DNA of 47,619 nucleotides from Actinomycetes bacterium (lineage in GTDB: Bacteria; Actinomycetota; Acidimicrobiia; Acidimicrobiales; SZUA-35), in contig JAJRQY010000119.1 of assembly GCA_024280015.1 (NCBI GenBank), positions 1 to 47,619 on the forward strand. The letters run 5' to 3'. How positions within the stretch are numbered: the stretch's first letter is position 1; each line of letters starts with the position of its first letter. This document shows positions 34,084-41,722 of the stretch, one piece after another. The notes below the pieces were generated by a model, which worked only from the letters and a program-made list of their open reading frames with translations, made no database searches and was not told the DNA's origin. The position numbers and the translations under genes are program-made.

Positions 34084-35352
34084 ATGACAAGACTCAGTGG
34101 ACATCTTCGCAACGCGGGCAGGCCAGCCGACCAAGTACTGGCCGAACTTCGCGACAAGCGGGCGATGGATGCTCGTTGGCAGGACGGCAAGACCTTTGGC
34201 CTGGTCTATGACGGTGGAGCCGAAGTCCACGCCATAGCTGAGGAGGCAACAAAGCTGTTCCTCCACGAGAACGCGCTGAATCCCATTGCCTTTCCTTCGC
34301 TTGGTTCCATCCAGTCTGAAGTCTGTGACTGGACGGCCGAGCTGTTTCACGGACCCGACACCACGGCTGGCTTCATGACCAGCGGAGGAACCGAAAGCCT
34401 TCTCGTCGCGGTGAAGGCGGCCAGAGAACGCGGCAAGGCCGAGCGAGGCATTACCAAACCCCAGATGGTGATAGCGGAAAGCGCCCACGCCGCATTCCAC
34501 AAGGGAGCGAAGTACTTCGGTTTCGATGTGGCAAAAACACCGGTCAATGATGATTGGACGGCCAACGTCGATGCCATGGAAGAGGCCATGACCGAGAACA
34601 CCGTCCTGATGGTCGGGTCCGCTCCCCAATACCCCCAAGGAGTTGTTGATGACATTCCAGCAATTGCCGCCCTGGCCTCCAGCATTGGGGCTTCGTGTCA
34701 TGTTGATGCTTGCATTGGTGGTTTTGTTCTCCCCTTCGTCGAGAAGCTCGGTCGAAAGGTCGCTCCCTGGGACTTTCGGGTTGATGGCGTGACATCAATT
34801 TCGGCTGACATTCACAAGCTCGGGTACTCACCAAAGGGCGCCTCGGTCATCCTCCATCGGACCAAGAAGCTACGGAGCTACCAGACCTTCATTTTCGACG
34901 ACTGGCTCGGAGGGTTCTATGCCTCCCCCAATATGCAGGGCACTCGGTCTGGCGCACCAATGGCTGCCGCTTGGGCCGTGATCCAATTCCTCGGTGTCGA
35001 GGGCTACCTGGAACTCACTCGTCAGACACTGAGCGCCGCAGACCAGATGCGAAGCGCCATCAATGCCATCGATGGCTTGCGTGTACTTGGCGACGCCGAA
35101 TACCACATCATTGCCACCTCGTCTGACCCTCAGGCCGAGCAGCCAATGGATGTCTTTGCCTTGGGCGATGCTTTGAAGGAGCGAGGCTGGCACTTCGACC
35201 GCCAGGGTCCACCCGACTCATTGCATGGGACCATCTCGGCTGGCAACGAGGCGGTGGTTGGGCAGTTCATCGCCGATCTACAGACGGCTGCAGATCAGGT
35301 CGGAGCATCCCGAGTCGAAGACCGGTCAACCACCTACGCCGCCCTCGAGTAA
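34084..35352 (+). CDS. PLP-dependent lyase/decarboxylase, sphingosine-1-phosphate-lyase-like
   Basis: The 422-residue protein belongs to the group II decarboxylase fold. It has NPIAFPSLGSIQSEVC, GFMTSGGTESLLVAVKAARE (PLP phosphate binding), HVDACIGGFVLPF with the His-x-Asp-Ala pair, and the PLP-bound Lys in SISADIHKLGYSPKGASV. In eukaryotes and some bacteria this SADxHK-x-GYxPKG motif and length are typical of sphingosine-1-phosphate lyase. Glutamate or aspartate decarboxylase members differ in these motifs. Whether this organism uses sphingolipids is unknown. There is no signal peptide and no membrane segment is clear, unlike eukaryotic S1P lyase. It starts 42 bases after the muramidase stop and converges with the NamZ gene. 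Confidence 0.87.
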   Translation: MTRLSGHLRNAGRPADQVLAELRDKRAMDARWQDGKTFGLVYDGGAEVHAIAEEATKLFLHENALNPIAFPSLGSIQSEVCDWTAELFHGPDTTAGFMTSGGTESLLVAVKAARERGKAERGITKPQMVIAESAHAAFHKGAKYFGFDVAKTPVNDDWTANVDAMEEAMTENTVLMVGSAPQYPQGVVDDIPAIAALASSIGASCHVDACIGGFVLPFVEKLGRKVAPWDFRVDGVTSISADIHKLGYSPKGASVILHRTKKLRSYQTFIFDDWLGGFYASPNMQGTRSGAPMAAAWAVIQFLGVEGYLELTRQTLSAADQMRSAINAIDGLRVLGDAEYHIIATSSDPQAEQPMDVFALGDALKERGWHFDRQGPPDSLHGTISAGNEAVVGQFIADLQTAADQVGASRVEDRSTTYAALE

Positions 35353-35357
35353 CGAGG

Positions 35358-36824
35358 CTAGTACAGCAGGTAGGGCTGACGAAGCAGGCGGAATTGATCC
35401 AGTGCTGGCTCAAATTCGGACAACATTTCAAACAGGTCACGGTCGCTACCCAGGTCGACCCGTAGCTGACTAGATCCCGTAAGCAGATCAAACACCTGAC
35501 CTCGATCGATGATGGAGCCAAAGCCCTGTCGAGAAGCTTCATCCTCGATTGCTCCCAGCAATTCCAAGCCAGTACGGAAGGGCGAGTAGCTGACCGGATC
35601 GAGGATCTCGATCGCCACCCCAGACAGAGCTTGGCCTTCGAACCGCGGGTTCGGCGCCATGTTCGGAATCACCGCTGGCACATAGTCGACAGACTCAAAG
35701 CGGACACCCGGCAGATGGAGCTCGTTCATTTGAGATGCGAGGGCCTCCCCATCCAACCACAAAGCACCAACGGTGGTGAACGGTTGCAGGGTCCCGTTGC
35801 CGTAACTGATGGACGTGGCCTCGATCAGAACCGTGCCGGGATAGACCAGCGCCGACTCAAAGGTTGGCAGTCCCGGACTGGGGGCAACCCAGTCAAGGCC
35901 AGTGTCGGGCCAGTGCATGGCTCGCTGCCAGTTTTCCATTTCGACAATTCGCAGGTCCAGGGCCTCCAGACCAGGCAACCATTGCTCGCCCTTGATCATA
36001 AGGGCGAGTTCACCGGCAGTAAGTGCATACACCGACGGGATTGGATACTGACCAATGAACGACGTCAGTCCGCCCTCAAGGACTGGCCCCTCGATCCTTT
36101 CGCCCCCCAATGGGTTCGGCCGGTCCAGCACGATGAATGGGATCCCGACATCGGCCGCGGTCTGCATGGCCAGGCCCATGGTGGAGATGTAGGTGTAGTG
36201 ACGGGCACCGACATCTTGTAAGTCATAGACCAAGGCATCCAGGCCAGACAACATGGCGGCACTTGGCTGGCGGGTGCCTCCATACAAGCTGAAAATCTCG
36301 ACCCCGGTGCGGGAGTCGATCTCGTCATCGATCAACTCTCCGGCATCCGCTGTGCCCCGAACCCCATGTTCCGGGGCGAATATTGCTCCCAAGGAGACCT
36401 CGGACGAATCGTTTACCAGATCAATGAGGTGTATGCCTTCAACCACTGATGTTTGGTTGACAATGAGGCCCAGGGTCATGCCCTCAAGGGCACCAAAACC
36501 ATCACGGAGAATGGTGCCCGAACCAGGGACGACGGCGGCTTGTCCTGGTTCGGACAGCTCCGTTGTAGCAGTTGTGGAGGGTTCTCCCAACGAATCGACC
36601 AATGACACAGTAGATGGACCGGGCAGGGTCGTCGACACGGTCTGGTCCTGACGCAAATCATTGCTTGCACCCTCCGAGGAAGAGATGGCCCCGCACGACG
36701 AACCAAGGAGTCCGAGGGCCATGACACAGATCAAACAGTGGTCTCGCAATCTTGCCGGCAATAGCGGGCCGCGAATCTGGCTAGTCGACGCACCCCGAAC
36801 CGGCCACTGACTAGGGCAGAACAA
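35358..36824 (-). CDS. Exported exo-beta-N-acetylmuramidase, NamZ/DUF1343 family
   Basis: The product has the DUF1343/NamZ landmarks: GLIVNQTSVVEG, IFAPEHGVRGTADAG, LDALVYDLQDVGARHYTY, IVLDRPNPLGG, SPGLPTFESALVYPG, IEATSISYGNGT and PFRTGLELL. Such enzymes (GH171) release MurNAc from the non-reducing end of peptidoglycan chains. The start of about 34 residues is uncertain; a signal with a weak lipobox (LLGSSCG) implies export, and TTG at 36761 is a plausible alternative start. As drawn, the TTG at 36824 overlaps the sulfotransferase-like gene by 14 bases. It converges on the PLP lyase gene. An endo-acting GH25 gene lies nearby, which fits peptidoglycan turnover. Confidence 0.87.
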   Translation of the reverse strand: MFCPSQWPVRGASTSQIRGPLLPARLRDHCLICVMALGLLGSSCGAISSSEGASNDLRQDQTVSTTLPGPSTVSLVDSLGEPSTTATTELSEPGQAAVVPGSGTILRDGFGALEGMTLGLIVNQTSVVEGIHLIDLVNDSSEVSLGAIFAPEHGVRGTADAGELIDDEIDSRTGVEIFSLYGGTRQPSAAMLSGLDALVYDLQDVGARHYTYISTMGLAMQTAADVGIPFIVLDRPNPLGGERIEGPVLEGGLTSFIGQYPIPSVYALTAGELALMIKGEQWLPGLEALDLRIVEMENWQRAMHWPDTGLDWVAPSPGLPTFESALVYPGTVLIEATSISYGNGTLQPFTTVGALWLDGEALASQMNELHLPGVRFESVDYVPAVIPNMAPNPRFEGQALSGVAIEILDPVSYSPFRTGLELLGAIEDEASRQGFGSIIDRGQVFDLLTGSSQLRVDLGSDRDLFEMLSEFEPALDQFRLLRQPYLLY

Positions 36825-37539
36825 GAGACTGGGCCAGCAGTTGACGGTAGATCGCAGATGCTTCTTCAGCTACCGGTTCCAACTCAGTTGGCAGTTCGAC
36901 AAAAGAGCCAGGGTCTTGGAGTGCCGGACCAAAGCCGGTGGAGGCTTCAACTGATGCATACCAGGCAGGTGCCCAAGCCCCGTCACTCTCTCGCGGGCCT
37001 GCTGGCCACGACAGCATTGCCGGATCGAACTCAACACCAACAGTGCTACAGATCACTCGCAGGTATGCCTCGGGGTCACGCAAGAAGTTCCCACTGTCAA
37101 CAATGAGCGCTGCCTGCTCAGCCAGCTCTTGTTGTTGGGGCAGACCAATGTCGGCCAGGGTCACCGATGCTCGGACCTTGCTGTAGCTGGCCAGGACACG
37201 CCGCGGGTCACGCAACAACAAGATGATGGTCTGATTGGCGAGCCAGCCACGGTCCATCCCCGGCAGAAGATGCTGGGCCATGTGTTTCTGGTAGTCGATA
37301 CTGATGCCCTCATCCAGAGTCTGGAAGCAAGTCTGGATGGCATCTTGTTCGTCTTGAGGCTGTGAAGCCAGGATCTCCGCTCCTAGCGGGTGGTCGGTGA
37401 GCCCAGTCTTGGCCAAGTAGTGGGCATAGAGCGGCTCATCCATCACCCGCGTATCTGACCGGTTCTCCCAAGCTCGCATCATTGCGGTCGAGAGGTTCCT
37501 TGGTCCTGACCACATGGCCAATCGAAGTGGCTCGCTCAC
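36811..37539 (-). CDS. Sulfotransferase-like P-loop protein, partner of the class IV aminotransferase
   Basis: The 242-residue cytoplasmic protein starts RLAMWSGPRNLSTAMMRAW, matching the 5' PAPS-binding loop of the sulfotransferase fold. The conserved VMDEPLYAHYL and LLLRDPRRVLASY blocks follow, the latter being the 3'-phosphate-binding Arg/Ser region. Plant proteins annotated as branched-chain-aminotransferase-like have the same domain fused in front of an aminotransferase; here the next gene upstream on this strand encodes that aminotransferase. The two are only 4 bases apart, so they share a transcript. Substrate and chemistry are unknown; sulfate transfer is possible but unproven. The start is GTG at 37539. 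Confidence 0.83.
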   Translation of the reverse strand: MSEPLRLAMWSGPRNLSTAMMRAWENRSDTRVMDEPLYAHYLAKTGLTDHPLGAEILASQPQDEQDAIQTCFQTLDEGISIDYQKHMAQHLLPGMDRGWLANQTIILLLRDPRRVLASYSKVRASVTLADIGLPQQQELAEQAALIVDSGNFLRDPEAYLRVICSTVGVEFDPAMLSWPAGPRESDGAWAPAWYASVEASTGFGPALQDPGSFVELPTELEPVAEEASAIYRQLLAQSLVLP

Positions 37540-37543
37540 AAGC

Positions 37544-38476
37544 TCACACAGTCACTTCAGCTAGGAGGTCAAGATAGAAGCCCTGCAGCTGTTGGACTAC
37601 CGGGCCTCGCTCACCGCTACCGATGACTCGACCGTCGATCTCCGTAACTGGAGCGATGCCAGCAAAAGTCCCGGTGATGAATGCCTCGTCCGCGCTGTAC
37701 ACGTCGGTCAACGAGAAGTTCTTCTCATGGTGGATGAGGCCATGCCTGGCACAAAGACGCAACACATTGCGCCGGGTGATTCCGGGCATGCAGTAGTCGC
37801 CAGTTGACGTCCAGACTTCGGGTGGAGCCTCCGGACCGTCGGGACGTTTCACGATAAAGAAGTGGGTCGAGTTGCAGGTAGCGACAAAGCCTTGTGGGTC
37901 CAGCATGAGGGCCTCGTCGGCACCGGCCTTGCCTGCTTGGATACAGGCCGAGATGCAGTTCAGTTTGGAATGAGAGTTCCACTTCGGATCTTGCACGTCG
38001 GGTCTGCCTCGGCGGACGTGAACGGTAAACAGGCTCAAGCCGTCGGTCAAGGTTTCCGGATGCGGTTGTTTGTATTCGGGAATGGCGACGATGGTCGGAG
38101 CGGTGATGGTGAAGGAAGGGTCCTGGTAGGGAGTCGACTTCATCCCTCGAGTCACCATCAGCCGGATGTGGGTGTTATCCGTCATCTTATTGGCCTGAAT
38201 GGTCTCGAACAGCATTGCCGTCAGCTCGTCGTGGGTCTTACCGATGTCCATGTCCAGCGACTTCGCCCCCTCAAATAGTCGCCGAAGGTGCTCATCCAGA
38301 AATGCCATCTTGCCGTTGTGGACCCGGATGCCTTCCCAGATTCCGTCCCCAAGCATGAAGCCACTATCAAAGACTGAGACCATGGCCTCGGCCCGAGGAA
38401 CGAGTTCACCATTGAGGTGGATCAAGATGTTCTCGTTGCGAGGATCAATAGCGTAATCATGCGTTCCGTGGGCCAT
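37544..38476 (-). CDS. Class IV PLP aminotransferase (branched-chain/D-amino-acid-type)
   Basis: The 310-residue enzyme begins MAHGTHDYAIDPRNENILIHLNGE, where the fold starts. It has VFDSGFMLGDGIWEGIRV, the PLP Lys171 in NSHSKLNCISA, LDPQGFVATCNSTHFFIV with the conserved Glu earlier in the same block, and MPGITRRNVLRL for the phosphate. It pairs with the sulfotransferase-like gene that follows 4 bases later. The frame is open to 38614 but the extra part has no homology, so the ATG at 38476 is chosen. The specific amino acid cannot be told from the sequence. It is divergent from the SulP gene. Confidence 0.9.
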   Translation of the reverse strand: MAHGTHDYAIDPRNENILIHLNGELVPRAEAMVSVFDSGFMLGDGIWEGIRVHNGKMAFLDEHLRRLFEGAKSLDMDIGKTHDELTAMLFETIQANKMTDNTHIRLMVTRGMKSTPYQDPSFTITAPTIVAIPEYKQPHPETLTDGLSLFTVHVRRGRPDVQDPKWNSHSKLNCISACIQAGKAGADEALMLDPQGFVATCNSTHFFIVKRPDGPEAPPEVWTSTGDYCMPGITRRNVLRLCARHGLIHHEKNFSLTDVYSADEAFITGTFAGIAPVTEIDGRVIGSGERGPVVQQLQGFYLDLLAEVTV

Positions 38477-38559
38477 TGGATGATCGTAGCGAGCCACATC
38501 ACTCTGGGCGAGACTGCAAGCTGAAATCATTGCTGCCAAGCCCAGACGGTTGAGAAACC

Positions 38560-40095
38560 ATGATGATCTGGCACTATGTTCGGGTGCTAAATCGCTTGCG
38601 GCCTCCCCCGCCACAGCTCGGTGACTTCATCGCTGCGGCCAGCGTGCTCATGGTTCTCATCCCCCAAGTCCTTGCTTATGCTGAGCTGGCGGGCATGCCA
38701 GCCCGACTGGGCCTGGTGGCTGCTGCACTTCCGGCACTGGTTGCTGCGGTGTTCGTATCCTCGCCCTACCTGCAAACTGGTCCGACGGCTCTAACCGCCC
38801 TACTGGTTTTTGGCTCCCTCCAATCCCTAGCGACCGCAGGCACCGACGAGTACATCAAGCTGGGGATGTTGCTGGCATTGATTGTTGGTCTTGCTCGGTT
38901 GGCTATGGGTTTCCTACGCCTCGGCGTGATCGCCTACTTCCTGAGTCAACCAGTTCTCACCGGCTTCACAACGGGGGCCGCAATCTTGATCTGCGGCTCA
39001 CAAATCCCCAAGGTGCTCGGAGTCCAAGGCCAAGGGGGCCGGGTTCTCTCCCGTGCTTGGGACTCCATCAGCCAGATCGGTGAGTGGAACTGGTCAAGCT
39101 TGCTTCTTGGCTTGCTCGCCATGGTTCTGATCACCGGCCTGCGACGAATCAACCCCTTATTTCCCGCGGCCTTAGTCGCCGTGGTCGTCGGCTGGCTTAT
39201 CAGCGTGATTTTCAACCTTCCCGTACAGGAGGTTGGAGATATTTCCGGTGGCTTCATCAGCTTTAAGAGCGACTTTCCCTTTGACCGCACCCTTGACCTG
39301 CTTGTTCCCGGCCTGATCATTGCCCTGATCGGATTCGCCGAGCCAGCGTCCATCGCCAGAACCTTCGCTGCCGAAAAGCGAGAACGATGGAGTGCAAACC
39401 AAGAATTTATCAGCCAGGGCGCAGCCAACATTGCTTCAGCCTTCACTGGGGCCTTCCCCGTTGGTGGCTCCTTTGGCCGAAGCTCGCTGAACGTGACGGC
39501 TGGGGCCCAGACTCGCTGGTCCGGCTTCTTCACCGGCGTTCTTGTCCTACTAATGCTGCCCTTCGCCGGGGTGTTGGCGTCCATGCCGACGACAGTCTTG
39601 TCTGCGGTGGTCATCACTGCGGCCCTGCGTCTTATCCGCATAGATCGGATTCGAGCGATGTGGTCGTGGAGCCAACCTCAGTCTTTCTCCGCCGCTGCGA
39701 CCCTGGTGGCCACTCTTGCCTTTGACCCTCGGGTCGATCGCGCCATCCTGGTTGGGGTCGGCCTGTCCGTTGGCGTTCATCTCTGGAGGGAACTGAACGT
39801 CTATGTCGACATTGACGACACCGAGGATGGAGCATTGAGGATTCGTCCCCATGGCGTTTTATGGTTCGGTTCCATCACCAAGATCAGCCAGAAGATCCTC
39901 GATGCCATTGCTGACCACCCTGATATCGACCATGTTCGCATCTCCCTCCGAGGCGTTGGTCGCCTCGATCTGACTGCCGCCGGTGAGCTGGCCGAGTTGG
40001 CGGTTGATGCCCGCAGCAATGGCGTTCATGTTCGCTTCGAGGGAATCCCTCCCCATGCCGAGCGGCTCTTTCACTCAATCCTTGAAGCTAACTAA
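38560..40095 (+). CDS. SulP/SLC26 anion transporter with STAS domain
   Basis: The 511-residue membrane protein has about 10-12 hydrophobic segments, starting with FIAAASVLMVLIPQVLAYAELAGMPARLGL, the family signature. The sequence SSPYLQTGPTALTALL and GFAEPASIARTFAAEKRERW also fit SulP. The C-terminal cytoplasmic STAS domain (about 410-505) holds DHVRISLRGVGRLDLTAAGELAEL. Family members move sulfate, bicarbonate or other anions, usually with Na+ or H+; which one is not evident. The nearby sulfotransferase-like gene is a hint of sulfur metabolism, no more. The gene is divergent from the aminotransferase, and the 83-base gap must hold both promoters. Confidence 0.92.
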   Translation: MMIWHYVRVLNRLRPPPPQLGDFIAAASVLMVLIPQVLAYAELAGMPARLGLVAAALPALVAAVFVSSPYLQTGPTALTALLVFGSLQSLATAGTDEYIKLGMLLALIVGLARLAMGFLRLGVIAYFLSQPVLTGFTTGAAILICGSQIPKVLGVQGQGGRVLSRAWDSISQIGEWNWSSLLLGLLAMVLITGLRRINPLFPAALVAVVVGWLISVIFNLPVQEVGDISGGFISFKSDFPFDRTLDLLVPGLIIALIGFAEPASIARTFAAEKRERWSANQEFISQGAANIASAFTGAFPVGGSFGRSSLNVTAGAQTRWSGFFTGVLVLLMLPFAGVLASMPTTVLSAVVITAALRLIRIDRIRAMWSWSQPQSFSAAATLVATLAFDPRVDRAILVGVGLSVGVHLWRELNVYVDIDDTEDGALRIRPHGVLWFGSITKISQKILDAIADHPDIDHVRISLRGVGRLDLTAAGELAELAVDARSNGVHVRFEGIPPHAERLFHSILEAN

Positions 40096-40121
40096 GCACC
40101 TTGGTCTGGCAAGCTAAGCGA

Positions 40122-41612
40122 ATGGAACGTCGTCACTTTCTTGGAGCAGCGCTTGTCGGGTTCGTTGGCGCTTGCACTCAGGACGTCCAACTTCTCGATA
40201 GCGAACCGACAACCACGGCCGCCTCAGCCACCGAACGCTCGCCCGGTGCCACAACCAGTTCCCTTGCACCCACTACTCCCACTCCTGTTGATGCTCTGGA
40301 TACCGACCCGGTCGCTCTTGGTGCGTTCCCCTTCGACTTAGGGATTGCCTCCGGAGACCCGACCTCGGGCTCGGTCATGCTTTGGACCACCCTGACCGGC
40401 GAACTGCCCGACGAGGTTCCCTTGGTTTGGGAAGTTGCTGGAGACGCAGACTTCGACTTCCTCTATGCCACTGGCCGAATCCGGACCACAACCGGCGAGA
40501 ATCACAGCGTTAGGGTTGACGCCACTGGGTTACCTCCGGCCAGCTCAGTGTTCTACCGGTTTCGTGTCGGAGACGAAGTCTCTGAGATTGGCAGAACCAA
40601 GACGTTCGCTCCTGCCGGAACTCAAGTGCCGGTATTGCGCCTGGCCGTTTCTTCTTGCCAGGCTCGCACCGACGGGGCCTATGCCACCCACCGCTCGATC
40701 GCCGGAGCGGATATTGATGCGGTGATCTGGCTCGGCGATTACATCTACGGCCAATCAGAAACTCTGGAGGAATACCGCGCAACCTACGCCCAGTACCGCG
40801 GTGACGCTGCGCTTCGGGCCGCACATGCCGCTCACCCGTGGATCATGATCTGGGATGACCATGAGGTAGCCAATGACTTCGATGCCAATGTCGATCCCCG
40901 ACGGCTCCAAGCAGGCTTGCGGGCCTGGCGAGAGAACCAGCCCGTGCGACTACCGACTCCGGATGAGACTGGCCTGATCGGCTACCGATCCTTTGTGGTT
41001 GGTGATGTCTGCCAAATACTCATGCTCGATGCTCGGCAGTACTCCAGCAGTGGCCAGTCAGGGGCAGCCTCAATCCTGGGAGCGTCCCAGCAGCAGTGGT
41101 TACTGGACAGTCTCGACAACGAGGCTGCTTGGTCAGTGATCGGTAGTCCAGTCCTGGCTTCGGGGTTGAGCGCTCCGGTCGATCAAGAGGGCCCATTGCT
41201 GCCCTACACCTGGGACGGTGCTCCCCAAGATCGTCGGGAGTTGGCCGAAGCGTTGGCCGACAAGAACGCCATTATTGTTTCTGGGGATCTACATACGTCC
41301 ATGGTTCTCGACTTCACCGCCGACCCGACGGACCCGGCAGCAAAGCCGGTTGCGACGGAATTCATGGCGCCGTCCGTCAGTTCTCAGTTCCCTGCCCGGT
41401 TCGAATCGGCCGCACCCCTTCTGCCCCTGTTCAACCGCCACCTGCGACACATTGACACTTCGAATGGCTGGCTGCTTTTGGAGATCACACCAGAAAAGAT
41501 TGTTGCCACCTTCCAATTCGTCACTGACGTGCAAGATCCAGAATCTGATGTGCTTCCTGGTCCGGCCTATGAGGTGTTGCTGGGTGAGGCCGAAGCCAGG
41601 CTTGTTACCTAG
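40122..41612 (+). CDS. phoD: Exported alkaline phosphatase, PhoD family
   Basis: The 496-residue product has a signal with MERRHFLGAALVGFVGAC, a twin-Arg-like pair plus a Cys in a lipobox-like place, then a Thr/Ala/Pro linker (about 25-60). The PhoD N-terminal domain follows with GIASGDPTSGSVMLWTT. The metallophosphatase part has LAVSSCQ, WLGDYIYGQ, IWDDHEVANDFD, LDARQYSSSG and VSGDLHTSMVLDF. PhoD enzymes use Fe3+/Ca2+ to free phosphate from diesters and monoesters at the cell surface. The ATG at 40122 starts the signal; a GTG at 40101 is possible. It follows the SulP gene by 26 bases. Confidence 0.9.
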   Translation: MERRHFLGAALVGFVGACTQDVQLLDSEPTTTAASATERSPGATTSSLAPTTPTPVDALDTDPVALGAFPFDLGIASGDPTSGSVMLWTTLTGELPDEVPLVWEVAGDADFDFLYATGRIRTTTGENHSVRVDATGLPPASSVFYRFRVGDEVSEIGRTKTFAPAGTQVPVLRLAVSSCQARTDGAYATHRSIAGADIDAVIWLGDYIYGQSETLEEYRATYAQYRGDAALRAAHAAHPWIMIWDDHEVANDFDANVDPRRLQAGLRAWRENQPVRLPTPDETGLIGYRSFVVGDVCQILMLDARQYSSSGQSGAASILGASQQQWLLDSLDNEAAWSVIGSPVLASGLSAPVDQEGPLLPYTWDGAPQDRRELAEALADKNAIIVSGDLHTSMVLDFTADPTDPAAKPVATEFMAPSVSSQFPARFESAAPLLPLFNRHLRHIDTSNGWLLLEITPEKIVATFQFVTDVQDPESDVLPGPAYEVLLGEAEARLVT

Positions 41613-41722
41613 AGCAGTCGGCGGGTAGGCCATTCGAACTAGGGGCAACCGGCGTCTGCTCAAGACGTGTGGAGGTCAGCAACCTAGCTTTTTGGTCCAA
41701 CCTTGCTCTCGATTGGATCACC

